The notes under the pieces are model-generated. The model was not told where the DNA came from. It worked only from the letters and a program-made list of their open reading frames with translations, and ran no database searches. A stretch of DNA of 64,000 bases from Melioribacter sp051488665 (GTDB taxonomy: Bacteria > Bacteroidota > Ignavibacteria > Ignavibacteriales > Melioribacteraceae), in assembly GCF_051488665.1 (NCBI RefSeq), contig NZ_JBPSEG010000003.1, forward strand, positions 124,001-188,000. The letters are read 5' to 3'. Below are positions 26,801 through 35,300 of the stretch, in pieces. Positions within the stretch are counted from its first letter, which is position 1. Each line of letters begins with the position of its first letter. The translations under genes and the position numbers were made by a program.

Positions 26801-28380
26801 TCATTTTCGACGATTTCGAAAGAGCAGGTTCCGTCTTCATTTGCTTGTAAAAATTGCAGTATGCATTCGCCTATTTTTTCGTTATTCCCGTTATAAAGTT
26901 CTATAACGCACTTGTCAATCGCCGAATTGCCGACGTTCTTCGCCATTACCGTTATTTCGGAAGGATTATTAATTAATTGAAAAGGATTTTTCACGATTAC
27001 CGTATCGAGTTTAACGTCGTACTCTTTCGGCGACAACGAATTAATTGCCCCCGGCGTGCCGTCCGACTTGCTTTTTGTCGCTCCCCAATTGTCCGGTTGA
27101 TTTGAAGATATCCCGGCATTTATTCTTTCGAGCGATTTACCGTTGACGCCGATTATTTCTTCGCCGTAATAAAGACTGTCTATAACGTTCTGATAATTAT
27201 CCTTCAAGATTATTTCGTCGCCGCCGTTATTTAAATACGGGAGTTTTGTTATCAGCATATCGAATTCATGTTGATAAAATTCTTTCAATAAAGAGTCCCC
27301 TGTAATGACGATGTACGACTCGGGAAGCAGGTAGAAATCGGCGTCAGTGATTACTACGGAAGATTTACTGTCGGCTATTTGCCAGTCTTTGATATTCAGC
27401 GTATCATGGGTTCTGTTATAGATTTCCACCCATTCCGGTTCTTCGTTTTCAGGCGCATACATTATTTCGTTGATAACAATATCGTTATAATTTGCTTCGG
27501 GCTCGAATATCGTTATTCCGGCATGCGCGCTATTGTTTGAATTCGCTTCGTCATAGTCGTTAATAATAAGCGCGGCGATATCGTAAGCTCCCGCTTCGGT
27601 AAACGAATAATCGAACCGAATGTTCATCGAATCGCCCGGATTCAGGTTTGAATAAGTTTCTTTAAATATTTCGGTCGTATCCAAGCCGCTTGAAACAGAC
27701 AATACTTTCAGAATAAATTCATTCGATTCTTTCAAACCGTTGTTACGGACGATTATTGTAAATACAATATTCTTGTTTACCATTTGATCGTAATGCGATA
27801 GAGACAAGCTGCATAAACATAGATCGTAATCCGTCGGTGAAACCGAATTTTTTCTGCCGGGAGTTCCGCCTGTTGTTAAAGAATTAGACCAGCCGAGATT
27901 TTCATCGACGCTTATCAATTCATCGGAATACCCCGCAGGATTATCCGCGCTGTAAATATGACTGTCGATCAGGCTGCCGTTCTTATCCACAATCGACACT
28001 TCCCTGTCCGATGAATTCGACATACCGGAACTGCCGAATGCGTTGTCGTCAATTGTCATTACAATTACCGTATCGGGAATCAATTTCATATACCCGCCTG
28101 CATCGAAATCGTAATCTCCTTCGAGTATGACCGCATAGCTCCTCGGGCGAAGCAAACTTCCGTTTTTATACGATATCAGGAAATCCGCCGGCGATGTGTG
28201 ATACTTTATTCCGAAATCCGTTAAATCGTACGATTCAGTGTACGACTTATTGAAGAGTTCTATGAATTCTCCGTTGCTTTCGGAGGGACGGAACATTATT
28301 TCGCTTATAATCAGATTCTGAGCCGTAAGATTCGTAACAACGGGAAAAAGAAAGACGATTAACTTTTTCCATTGTTTCAT
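23836..28380 (-). CDS. Secreted six-fold lamin-tail-domain protein
   Basis: A 1,514-aa secreted protein. The signal peptide is MKQWKKLIVFLFPVVTNLTA. Six lamin-tail domains begin near residues 25, 300, 565, 825, 1090 and 1250, each opening with I-N-E-I-M-Y/F and E-W-I/V-E-I/L and closing near a STPGRKNS-type loop. Units 1-5 repeat with a period of about 265 residues, because a CARDB-like beta domain (for example YDVKLDTVIV, YDVKIDSVNI) separates them. The last two LTDs are adjacent. The C-terminus (1412-1514, VFPNPFSPDNDGYED through GIYILLIEA) is an FlgD-like or type IX-secretion-type beta domain. Probably surface-located and adhesive or DNA/polymer binding; no catalytic motif is seen. Confidence 0.87.
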   Translation of the reverse strand: MKQWKKLIVFLFPVVTNLTAQNLIISEIMFRPSESNGEFIELFNKSYTESYDLTDFGIKYHTSPADFLISYKNGSLLRPRSYAVILEGDYDFDAGGYMKLIPDTVIVMTIDDNAFGSSGMSNSSDREVSIVDKNGSLIDSHIYSADNPAGYSDELISVDENLGWSNSLTTGGTPGRKNSVSPTDYDLCLCSLSLSHYDQMVNKNIVFTIIVRNNGLKESNEFILKVLSVSSGLDTTEIFKETYSNLNPGDSMNIRFDYSFTEAGAYDIAALIINDYDEANSNNSAHAGITIFEPEANYNDIVINEIMYAPENEEPEWVEIYNRTHDTLNIKDWQIADSKSSVVITDADFYLLPESYIVITGDSLLKEFYQHEFDMLITKLPYLNNGGDEIILKDNYQNVIDSLYYGEEIIGVNGKSLERINAGISSNQPDNWGATKSKSDGTPGAINSLSPKEYDVKLDTVIVKNPFQLINNPSEITVMAKNVGNSAIDKCVIELYNGNNEKIGECILQFLQANEDGTCSFEIVENEAGRHEYYCVVFSETDQFHDNDTLFFTIDYVNKLLNGNDIVINEIMYAPNPPEPEWIEIFVNASEEINLKKMKLVVGDKRFELSAADYLINPGDYLLVSNDSSIAGIYTDVKIIFTDFSYLRNSGDKLKLVDSLGRTIDSVFYSSAWGGRTGKSLERIDAYRSGSDSLNWAESKEAGGSTPGKKNSNAIKNYDVKIDSVNIMPKHPVAGEKMGLTIYLSNAGREPLEGNLIIYTISNGAKEKIKSEYLIVYDTKVIKYDSLIRISKPVDLEILFHSALDEDTTNNSYCAGIIPGCVPGSLLVNEIMFYPADEMPEWIELYNNSDSIIYLNEFTVNDRYTNITVIKIDGSFVNPRDYLIIASDSSFYEYYREAHVAVTGLPVLNNDSDAVVIKDVRGLTIDSVFYHPSGVKKAGVSYERRSVELASNDSLNWKFSRDSSGATPGRKNSVCLNRRDLAAGKVFFDKVYAKSDDLVRICCDVINKGTGNANNFIVEIYASKNGAYELLERFVYDFLPPFDTVTVCTEGKYLAKDNSDLLVKIIYLYDEDITDNERKTKLTFGYTKGAIVVNEIMYNPNENEPEWIEIFNATDKEINLKDWTASDVIPEPGRKITINEDVFIAPSRYLVLCSEGLKNYPEGATLIPEFLLLNNSEDGVVIYDSYGNYIDSLYYKSGRSDKKGVSLEKISPYADGADSANWSLSLSPSGSTPLKENSIVNLPAIENRRIIINEILYEPAEGNSEFIELFNNSDGNLQIGGLSIEGHNDFRFVNELTVVSPREYFLLANDSALIDYYGTEAKLFVDKSFSLPNEGAVIKLVDFYGNLIDSLRYSRDWHSPLINNAKNKSLERINFSIPSTDENNWSTSADASGATPGRQNSIYTSESEAGEEVTVFPNPFSPDNDGYEDFTTITIKLNKKIGLVRIRIFDSKGRPVRTLEKSRPAGPETVIVYDGLDDNSKPLRTGIYILLIEAIDENGSSAVFKKPLVSARKL

Positions 28381-28493
28381 TGCCCTGCTGTTTATTTATG
28401 CCCTTCCTGAAAATAAACATTCCTCAATTAATTTTCATAACAAAACCGGAAATAATTATATTGCAATTAGTCAAAATATCCGGGAATACAATT

Positions 28494-30881
28494 ATGAAAA
28501 GAATAGTTCGCTCTGCCGTTTTATTTTATTTAATCATTCTAACGTCATTCGATTCTTTTTCCCAGACCGATTCCGTATTTAATAAAATCTACAAACTGAG
28601 CACAGAGGACAACCGGGTAATGGAACACCAACATTATCTTTGCAATGTCTTCGGAGGAAGATTAACGGGCTCTAATGCATATACAAACGCAGCGAAGTGG
28701 GCTTTGAGCAAATTCAAAGAATGGGGACTCGACGCTTATCTGGACGAAGTGGGAGAAATGCCGGTGGGATTCGACAGAGGCCCCTGGTTCGGAAAAATGA
28801 TTGAGCCTTACGAAAAAAAACTTACATTCGGAACGCCTTCCTATACAGCCTCTACGAAAGGAGTTCAGGAAGGCGACGCAATTTATCTGCCCGACTCGCT
28901 AATAATTCACAGCGATAATTTGAAAGACACTGCAAACGGCAAGTGGGTTTTGATAGAAGGAGAAAATAACGGCTGGGCGCGCGACAGAGATTCAATTTCG
29001 ATTATTACAACAAAATTGATAAATGCAGGAGCGCTGGGCACAATACAGAAATCTCCTTTCCCCTTGAGACTCCTCGAATCGCGCTGCGTAAATTCATGGG
29101 ATAATCTGCCCGTATTACCCGACATAAAATTACTGGCAGAAGAGTACGATGAAATATTAAATCTTATCCAAGAGAATAAACCCGTTAAACTGCAGTTCGA
29201 CATAAGAAATCATTTTTTTCCGGGACCCGTAAAATACCACAACGTGATAGGCGTTTTGAAAGGCGCTGAAAAGCCCGGTGAATACGTTATACTCGGAGCG
29301 CATCTCGATTCGTTCGACGGAGCTACCGGAGCCATCGACAACGGATCGGGCGCAGCTCGCATGATGGAAGCCGTCAGATTATTGAGCGCGGCAGGAGCCA
29401 AACCGAAACGTTCAATCATGATACAATTATACGCCGCCGAGGAAAGAGGTCTTGTCGGTTCCAAATCGTGGATCGAAAAAAATAAATCGATACTAGATAA
29501 AATCTCCATAATGTTTAATAACGACGGCGGCACAAATCCTCTTGTAGCTTTGGGATTGCCCGAATCGATTATAAAGCAGGTTGAAGGCGTTTTGAATCCT
29601 ATAAAAGAATTAAAACTCGAATACCCGTTTTCGCTCGATACAATTCCCAGATTCAGACGAGCAGGCAGAGGAGGCACAGACAGCCACTCGTTCATAATGA
29701 ACGGCGTTCCGGCGCCATGGCTTATTTTACGCGGACCTCATGTATACAGACGGACATGGCATTCGATATTTGACACTTATAATGAAGTAATCCCGTCGGC
29801 GCAAAAACATTCGTCGCTTCTAATCGCTTTAGCTGCTTATCAAATAGCAAATATGGATTCACTTATTTCTCGCAGCGACGCGTTCCTGCCCGAGGGACTT
29901 TACGCCGAATTAAATACAAACAAAGGGAGAATTTTAATAAACCTCGACTACAAACGCGCGCCGTTGACGGTAGCCAATTTCGTCGGACTTGCAGAAGGCA
30001 CAATTAAAAATTCCGAACTGCCCGAAGGAGTTCCTTACTACAACGGCTCAATCTGGCATCGCGTTGTTCCCGGACACGTTATACAGGCGGGGAAACCCGT
30101 CACAGGAGCCGAAGGACCCGGATATGAATTCCCGAATGAAATAAGCCCCGATTTGCATCACAATAAAGCCGGTATGGTTGGCATGGCGAATGCCGGACCT
30201 CACACAAACGGCAGCCAGTTTTATATAACTCTGGCAGACAGATCGTATCTTGACGGAAATTATACTTTGTTCGGCGAAGTTGAAGAAGGAATGGACGTTG
30301 TCTTTAAAATTACGGAAGGAGATACTATCAAACGCGTTCAGATTATCAGAATAGGAGATGGTGCAAATAAATTCAGACCAACGACCGATTCATTTCTTGG
30401 TTTGCTCGAGCAGGCTCGTAAACGAGTTCTGGAAGAAGAAAAATTAAAAAAGAAACTCGAAGAAGAAAAAATAAACAAACTGTTTCCCGGACTAGAAACT
30501 TACGACGACGGTTCAAGACATTTAATAATTAACGAGGGCGCCGATGATGATATCGGCGAGGTTGAGAAAATAAAAGTAAGATATTCCGGTTTTCATCTTT
30601 TAAACGAACAGAAATTTTATTCCGATTCTCTCGGATTACCGGGAATTTCTGACTATGCGGAAGATTTTTATTTCGCACCCGGCAAAACTAATATCAATCC
30701 GGGACTAAACAAATACATACCGTTGATGAAAAAAGGCGAAAAGAGAATTATAATATTACCCTCGTCATTGGCGTACGGAATATACGGTTATTACGGCAGG
30801 AGCATTGTTAACGGCAAAAGATTCGTTATTCCTCCCAACTCCACGCTGGTATACGAAATCGAAGTAATCGACAGACAATAA
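28494..30881 (+). CDS. Secreted M28 peptidase fused to cyclophilin and FKBP-type prolyl isomerases
   Basis: A 795-aa exported protein with three enzymatic modules. After a signal peptide (about 1-23, cut near SFSQ) comes a PA-insert-containing M28 zinc peptidase (about 35-460). Its metal ligands are all visible: AHLDS (His270), IDNGSG (Asp282), AAEERG (Glu316-317), NNDGG (Asp344) and TWHS (His423). A cyclophilin-type peptidyl-prolyl isomerase follows at about 467-620 (WHRVVPGHVIQAG, NGSQFYITL, LFGEVEEGMDVV). A charged coiled linker at about 637-663 leads to an FKBP-type domain at about 682-795 (LMKKGEKRIIILPSSLAYG, IPPNSTLVYEIEVI). The start at 28494 directly gives the signal peptide. Confidence 0.9.
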   Translation: MKRIVRSAVLFYLIILTSFDSFSQTDSVFNKIYKLSTEDNRVMEHQHYLCNVFGGRLTGSNAYTNAAKWALSKFKEWGLDAYLDEVGEMPVGFDRGPWFGKMIEPYEKKLTFGTPSYTASTKGVQEGDAIYLPDSLIIHSDNLKDTANGKWVLIEGENNGWARDRDSISIITTKLINAGALGTIQKSPFPLRLLESRCVNSWDNLPVLPDIKLLAEEYDEILNLIQENKPVKLQFDIRNHFFPGPVKYHNVIGVLKGAEKPGEYVILGAHLDSFDGATGAIDNGSGAARMMEAVRLLSAAGAKPKRSIMIQLYAAEERGLVGSKSWIEKNKSILDKISIMFNNDGGTNPLVALGLPESIIKQVEGVLNPIKELKLEYPFSLDTIPRFRRAGRGGTDSHSFIMNGVPAPWLILRGPHVYRRTWHSIFDTYNEVIPSAQKHSSLLIALAAYQIANMDSLISRSDAFLPEGLYAELNTNKGRILINLDYKRAPLTVANFVGLAEGTIKNSELPEGVPYYNGSIWHRVVPGHVIQAGKPVTGAEGPGYEFPNEISPDLHHNKAGMVGMANAGPHTNGSQFYITLADRSYLDGNYTLFGEVEEGMDVVFKITEGDTIKRVQIIRIGDGANKFRPTTDSFLGLLEQARKRVLEEEKLKKKLEEEKINKLFPGLETYDDGSRHLIINEGADDDIGEVEKIKVRYSGFHLLNEQKFYSDSLGLPGISDYAEDFYFAPGKTNINPGLNKYIPLMKKGEKRIIILPSSLAYGIYGYYGRSIVNGKRFVIPPNSTLVYEIEVIDRQ

Positions 30882-30886
30882 AAAAA

Positions 30887-30908
30887 GACTGCCTCAGTCG
30901 AGGCAGTC
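30887..30908 (-). terminator. Terminator of the gltBD operon
   Basis: A perfect 9-bp stem, GACTGCCTC / GAGGCAGTC, with a 4-nt loop is followed on the minus strand by seven T. It lies just past the gltD stop. On the plus strand the hairpin is not followed by a T-run, so it is mainly a gltD terminator. Confidence 0.87.
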
Positions 30909-30915
30909 CCATAAT

Positions 30916-32340
30916 TTATTTCAGATAATCATTAACGGCTTGAGCCACTCTTCTGCCCTGATTGAACGCTCTGACGACGAGCGAAGCTCCCGAAACGGAA
31001 TCTCCGGCAGCGAAGAATTTATTTTCGCTCGTCATTAAATTTTTATCCACAATTAAATTACCGCGTTCGTCGGTTTTCAGATTCAGGTCTTTAACCAGCT
31101 TCCCGTGCTCCACATGGAGAAAACCCATTGCAAGCAAAACGAGGTCGGCGTCGAGTTCGAGAATTTCGCCCGGAATTTCTTCGAATGAAGATCTGCCGTA
31201 TTTATCCGGTTCGGTCCATTTTAATTTGCTGAATTTGATTTTATTAACTTTGCCTTCTTTCCCGATAAATTCTTTTGCGGAAAGCGACCAGAGCCGTTCG
31301 CAGCCTTCTTCATGAGACGTTGAAGTATAAAGAATTCTCGGCCAGGTCGGCCAGGCATTATACGGCGTTCTTTCTTTAGGCGGTTGAGGAAGAATTTCGA
31401 CCTGTGTAATCGATTTTGCGCCCTGACGACGAGCCGTTCCCACGCAGTCGGAACCGGTATCGCCGCCTCCGATAACCACAACGTTTTTGTCTTTTGCAGT
31501 AATTCGTTTTTCTTCCGGAATATTATCTCCGGCGTTAATTTTATTTTGCAGCGTCAAATATTCCATTGCAAAATGGATTCCGTTTAAGTCCCTTCCCGGA
31601 ATATTCAAATCGCGGGGCACGGTAGATCCCGCCGCAATTATTATGGCGTCGAACGTCCTTTTAAGATAATTTGCCGAAATGTCGATACCCACATTTACCT
31701 CGGTTTCGAAAACTACGCCTTCGGCTTTCATCTGTTCAATACGTCTGTCGATAACCCATTTTTCAAGTTTAAAGTCGGGAATACCGTATCTCAGCAAGCC
31801 GCCTATTCTATCGCTCTTTTCGAACACGACTACATTATGTCCTGCTCTTATCAATTGCTGTGCGGCGGTAAGACCCGCCGGACCGGATCCGATTACGGCG
31901 ACTTTCTTACCGGTTTTATAAGCGGGAGTCTGGGGTTTTATCCAACCTTCTTTCCAGCCTTTTTCGACAATTTCGAGTTCAATATGTTTTATCGTTACCG
32001 GTTCGATATTAATCGACAGCGTACATGCTTTTTCGCACGGCGCAGGACATACGCGTCCGGTAAACTCCGGGAAATTAATCGTCGAATGGAGCAGCTCCAA
32101 CGCTTTTTGCCAGTGACCTTTATAAACCATATCGTTCCAATCGGGAATACGATTGTTCACCGGGCATCCGTAAGAGTGACAATAAGGGATTCCGCAATCC
32201 ATGCAACGCGCCGCCTGTTTGGTAATTTTATCGTCCGGCAGCAGAATTTCGAATTCTTTGAAATTTTTTATTCTCTCCTCAGTCGGCAATTTCTGAGGAT
32301 TTTCTCTGTTATATTCCAGAAATCCGGTCGCTTTAGCCAT
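30916..32340 (-). CDS. gltD: Glutamate synthase, small subunit
   Basis: FAD/Fe-S subunit (474 aa) that passes NAD(P)H electrons to the large subunit for glutamate formation. The N-terminal cluster-binding cysteines are present in ARCMDCGIPYCHSYGCP and GRVCPAPCEKAC. The FAD-binding site is VAVIGSGPAGLTAA near residue 148 followed by GGLLRYGIPDFKLEK. The NAD(P)-binding site VVVIGGGDTGSDCVG lies near 290, and the C-terminal FAD contact FFAAGDSVSGASLVVRA near 440. It overlaps the end of gltB by 8 bp, so translation is likely coupled. Confidence 0.95.
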   Translation of the reverse strand: MAKATGFLEYNRENPQKLPTEERIKNFKEFEILLPDDKITKQAARCMDCGIPYCHSYGCPVNNRIPDWNDMVYKGHWQKALELLHSTINFPEFTGRVCPAPCEKACTLSINIEPVTIKHIELEIVEKGWKEGWIKPQTPAYKTGKKVAVIGSGPAGLTAAQQLIRAGHNVVVFEKSDRIGGLLRYGIPDFKLEKWVIDRRIEQMKAEGVVFETEVNVGIDISANYLKRTFDAIIIAAGSTVPRDLNIPGRDLNGIHFAMEYLTLQNKINAGDNIPEEKRITAKDKNVVVIGGGDTGSDCVGTARRQGAKSITQVEILPQPPKERTPYNAWPTWPRILYTSTSHEEGCERLWSLSAKEFIGKEGKVNKIKFSKLKWTEPDKYGRSSFEEIPGEILELDADLVLLAMGFLHVEHGKLVKDLNLKTDERGNLIVDKNLMTSENKFFAAGDSVSGASLVVRAFNQGRRVAQAVNDYLK

Positions 32341-35300
32341 CGTATACCTCCTCGGTAGCCGCTACCGTTTCTACATCCGCATGTTCGCTTAATTTCATTC
32401 TTTCGAGCACTTTTCGGTACTCGATCGGAATTACTTTTACAAAAAGCGGAAGGCTCGATTCCCATCTTTCGAGTATCATTTTAGCCCTTGGACTGTTTGT
32501 AAAATAATAATGTTTTTCAATCATTGATCTAAGGAAAAGTTTGTCGTTTTTGTCCCACACGCTTTCCAGATCGACCATATCGAGATTACATTTAGTGTCG
32601 AAGAGTTGAGTTTCGTCGTAAACGAAAGCGATACCGCCGCTCATGCCGGCTGCAAAGTTTTTGCCTGTCGATCCGATACAAACGACAGTTCCGCCGGTCA
32701 TGTATTCGCAGCCGTGATCGCCGATGCCTTCGACAACCGCCGTTGCGCCGCTGTTTCGGATAGCAAATCTTTCGCCGGCTTTACCGTTAATAAAGACTTC
32801 CCCGCCGGTTGCTCCGTAGAGCGCGACGTTCCCGCAAATCACATTATCGTGAGGCGCAAATCCCGCATTAGCGGGAGGAACAACGACAATCCTGCCGCCT
32901 GCCATCCCTTTTCCCATGTAGTCGTTTACGTCGCCTTCGAGTTTGAATGTAATACCCGGCGAGAGAAACGCTCCAAAGCTTTGACCCGCTGAGCCTTTGA
33001 AATTAATTTTTATTGTATCCTCCGGCAATCCTTTTGCGCCGTGTTTTTTGACCACATAGCCGCTCAGCCTTGCGCCGACCGTCCTGTGAATGTTTCTGAT
33101 CGGCAGGTCCAGTTCAACCGGTTTCTTTTCATCAATTGCAGGTTTCAATTTATCTACGAATTCCTCGTCGTAAACTTCCACCTGGTTGGGCGCGTTTACC
33201 ATACAGCATTTACCTGCCGTATCGACCATAGAATCGAGAAGAGGTCTCAGGTCAAATTTTTGAGCTTTCCATAAATCAGGCGGCGGATTGAATTCCAGCA
33301 GTTCGGTATGGCCTACCATTTCGTCTACTGTTCTGAATCCGAGTTCTGCCATTACTTCTCTGAAATCCTGAGCAAGGAATCTAAAGAATCGCTCGATATA
33401 TTCAGGCTTTCCGGAGAATCGCGCTCTTAGCCTCGGATCCTGAGTAGCGACTCCCACCGAACAGGTATTCTGGTGACATTTTCTCAACATAACGCAGCCG
33501 ATCGTAATCAGTACCGAAGTTGCGAATCCGTATTCCTCTGCACCCAATAAAGTTGCAATTGCAAGGTCGCGCCCGGTTTTCAATTGACCGTCGACCTGCA
33601 CTTTTATCTTATCCCTGAGTTTATTGTGAATAAGCGTCTGATGAGTTTCTGCCAAACCGATTTCCCACGGAATTCCCGTATGTTTGATCGAAGTAAGAGG
33701 CGAAGCTCCCGTGCCGCCTTCGTATCCCGAAATCAGAACTATATCGGCTTTCGCTTTTGCTACGCCGGAGGCTACCGTGCCGACGCCCGACTCGGAAACG
33801 AGTTTGACAGATACTTTTGCCTCGGGATTAATGCATTTCAAATCATAAATTAATTGAGCCAGGTCTTCTATCGAATAAATATCGTGATGAGGCGGAGGCG
33901 AAATAAGTGTAACGCCCGGGGTCGTATGACGCACTTTTGCAATTTCGGGCGTAACTTTATGACCCGGCAACTGCCCTCCCTCGCCGGGTTTAGCGCCTTG
34001 GGCAATTTTAATCTGTAATTCCTCGGCGCTCAGCAAATATTCGGGCGTAACGCCAAATCGTCCCGAAGCCACCTGCTTGACTTTCGAACGGGCTGTATCG
34101 CCGTTTGCGTCGACTTTATTCCGCGCCATATCCTCGCCGCCTTCGCCGGAATTACTTCTTGCGCCTATTCTGTTTACCGCAATTGCGATTGTTTCGTGCG
34201 CTTCTTTGCTGATCGAGCCGAACGACATTGCCGAGACGACAAATCTTTTGACAATGCTTTCGACAGGCTCTACTTCGTCAATCGGAACCGGATTCCTCTT
34301 TTTGAAACGGAGCATTTTTCTGATTGCAACGGGGCTGTTCTCGCCTTCGTTAACAATCCTGGTAAATTCTTTGAAGACTTCATAGTCGTCGGTTCTCGTA
34401 GCCAATTGAAGTTTGGATATCGAGTCATGATTCCAGAAATGTTTTTCGCCGTTCAAACGAATCGAATATTCGCCGCCGGCGGAGAGCAGATTTTCCGGCT
34501 TTCCTTTTTCGGGGAATCCCGCGCCGTGTCTTATAATCGCTTCTTTTTGAATATCGTCAAGGTCGATGCCTCCAAGGCGGTTGATTGTGCCCGTAAAATA
34601 TTTTTCAACTAATTCCTTGCTCAAACCGATTGCTTCGAATGTCTGAGCGGCAAAATAGCTGTGAAGCGTCGATATGCCCAGACGGCTCATGGTTTTAAGC
34701 AAACCTTTCTTTACGGCAATGATGTAAGAATCGATCGCTTCTTCCGGCTTCAGTTTTTGTTCAAGGAAATTATTCTCGGCAAGATATCTCACTGTGTTCA
34801 ATGCAAGATACGGACAAATAGCGTCTACGCCGTAGCTTATCAAAAGCGCAAAATTCATCACTTCTCTTACTTCGCCCGATTCGACAATAATGCTCGTCCT
34901 GGTTCTCAAACCGTTTCTGATCAGATAATGATGAAGCCCAGAAGCAGCCAGCAACGAAGGAATCGGGACTCTGTTTTCATCCACATTTTTATCTGTAAGA
35001 ACTATAACCGTGGATCCGTTTTTAATATTTTCTGCCGCAGTTTCGAATATATTATTCAAAGCGTTTTCGAGCGCCCTGTCGCCTCCGTTTTTATCGAACA
35101 GGATGTCGATATAGCTTACTTTAATGTTGGGATGATTTGCATGTTCAATTTTTTTAAGATCGTCGGGAGTTAATATCGGATGCGAAAATTTAAAACCTCT
35201 GAAATTTTCCGGACTCTCTTCAAGGAGATTGCCTTCGCCTCCGACAAAACTTTCGAGCGACATTACGAGTTCTTCTCTCAGCGGGTCGATAGCGGGATTG

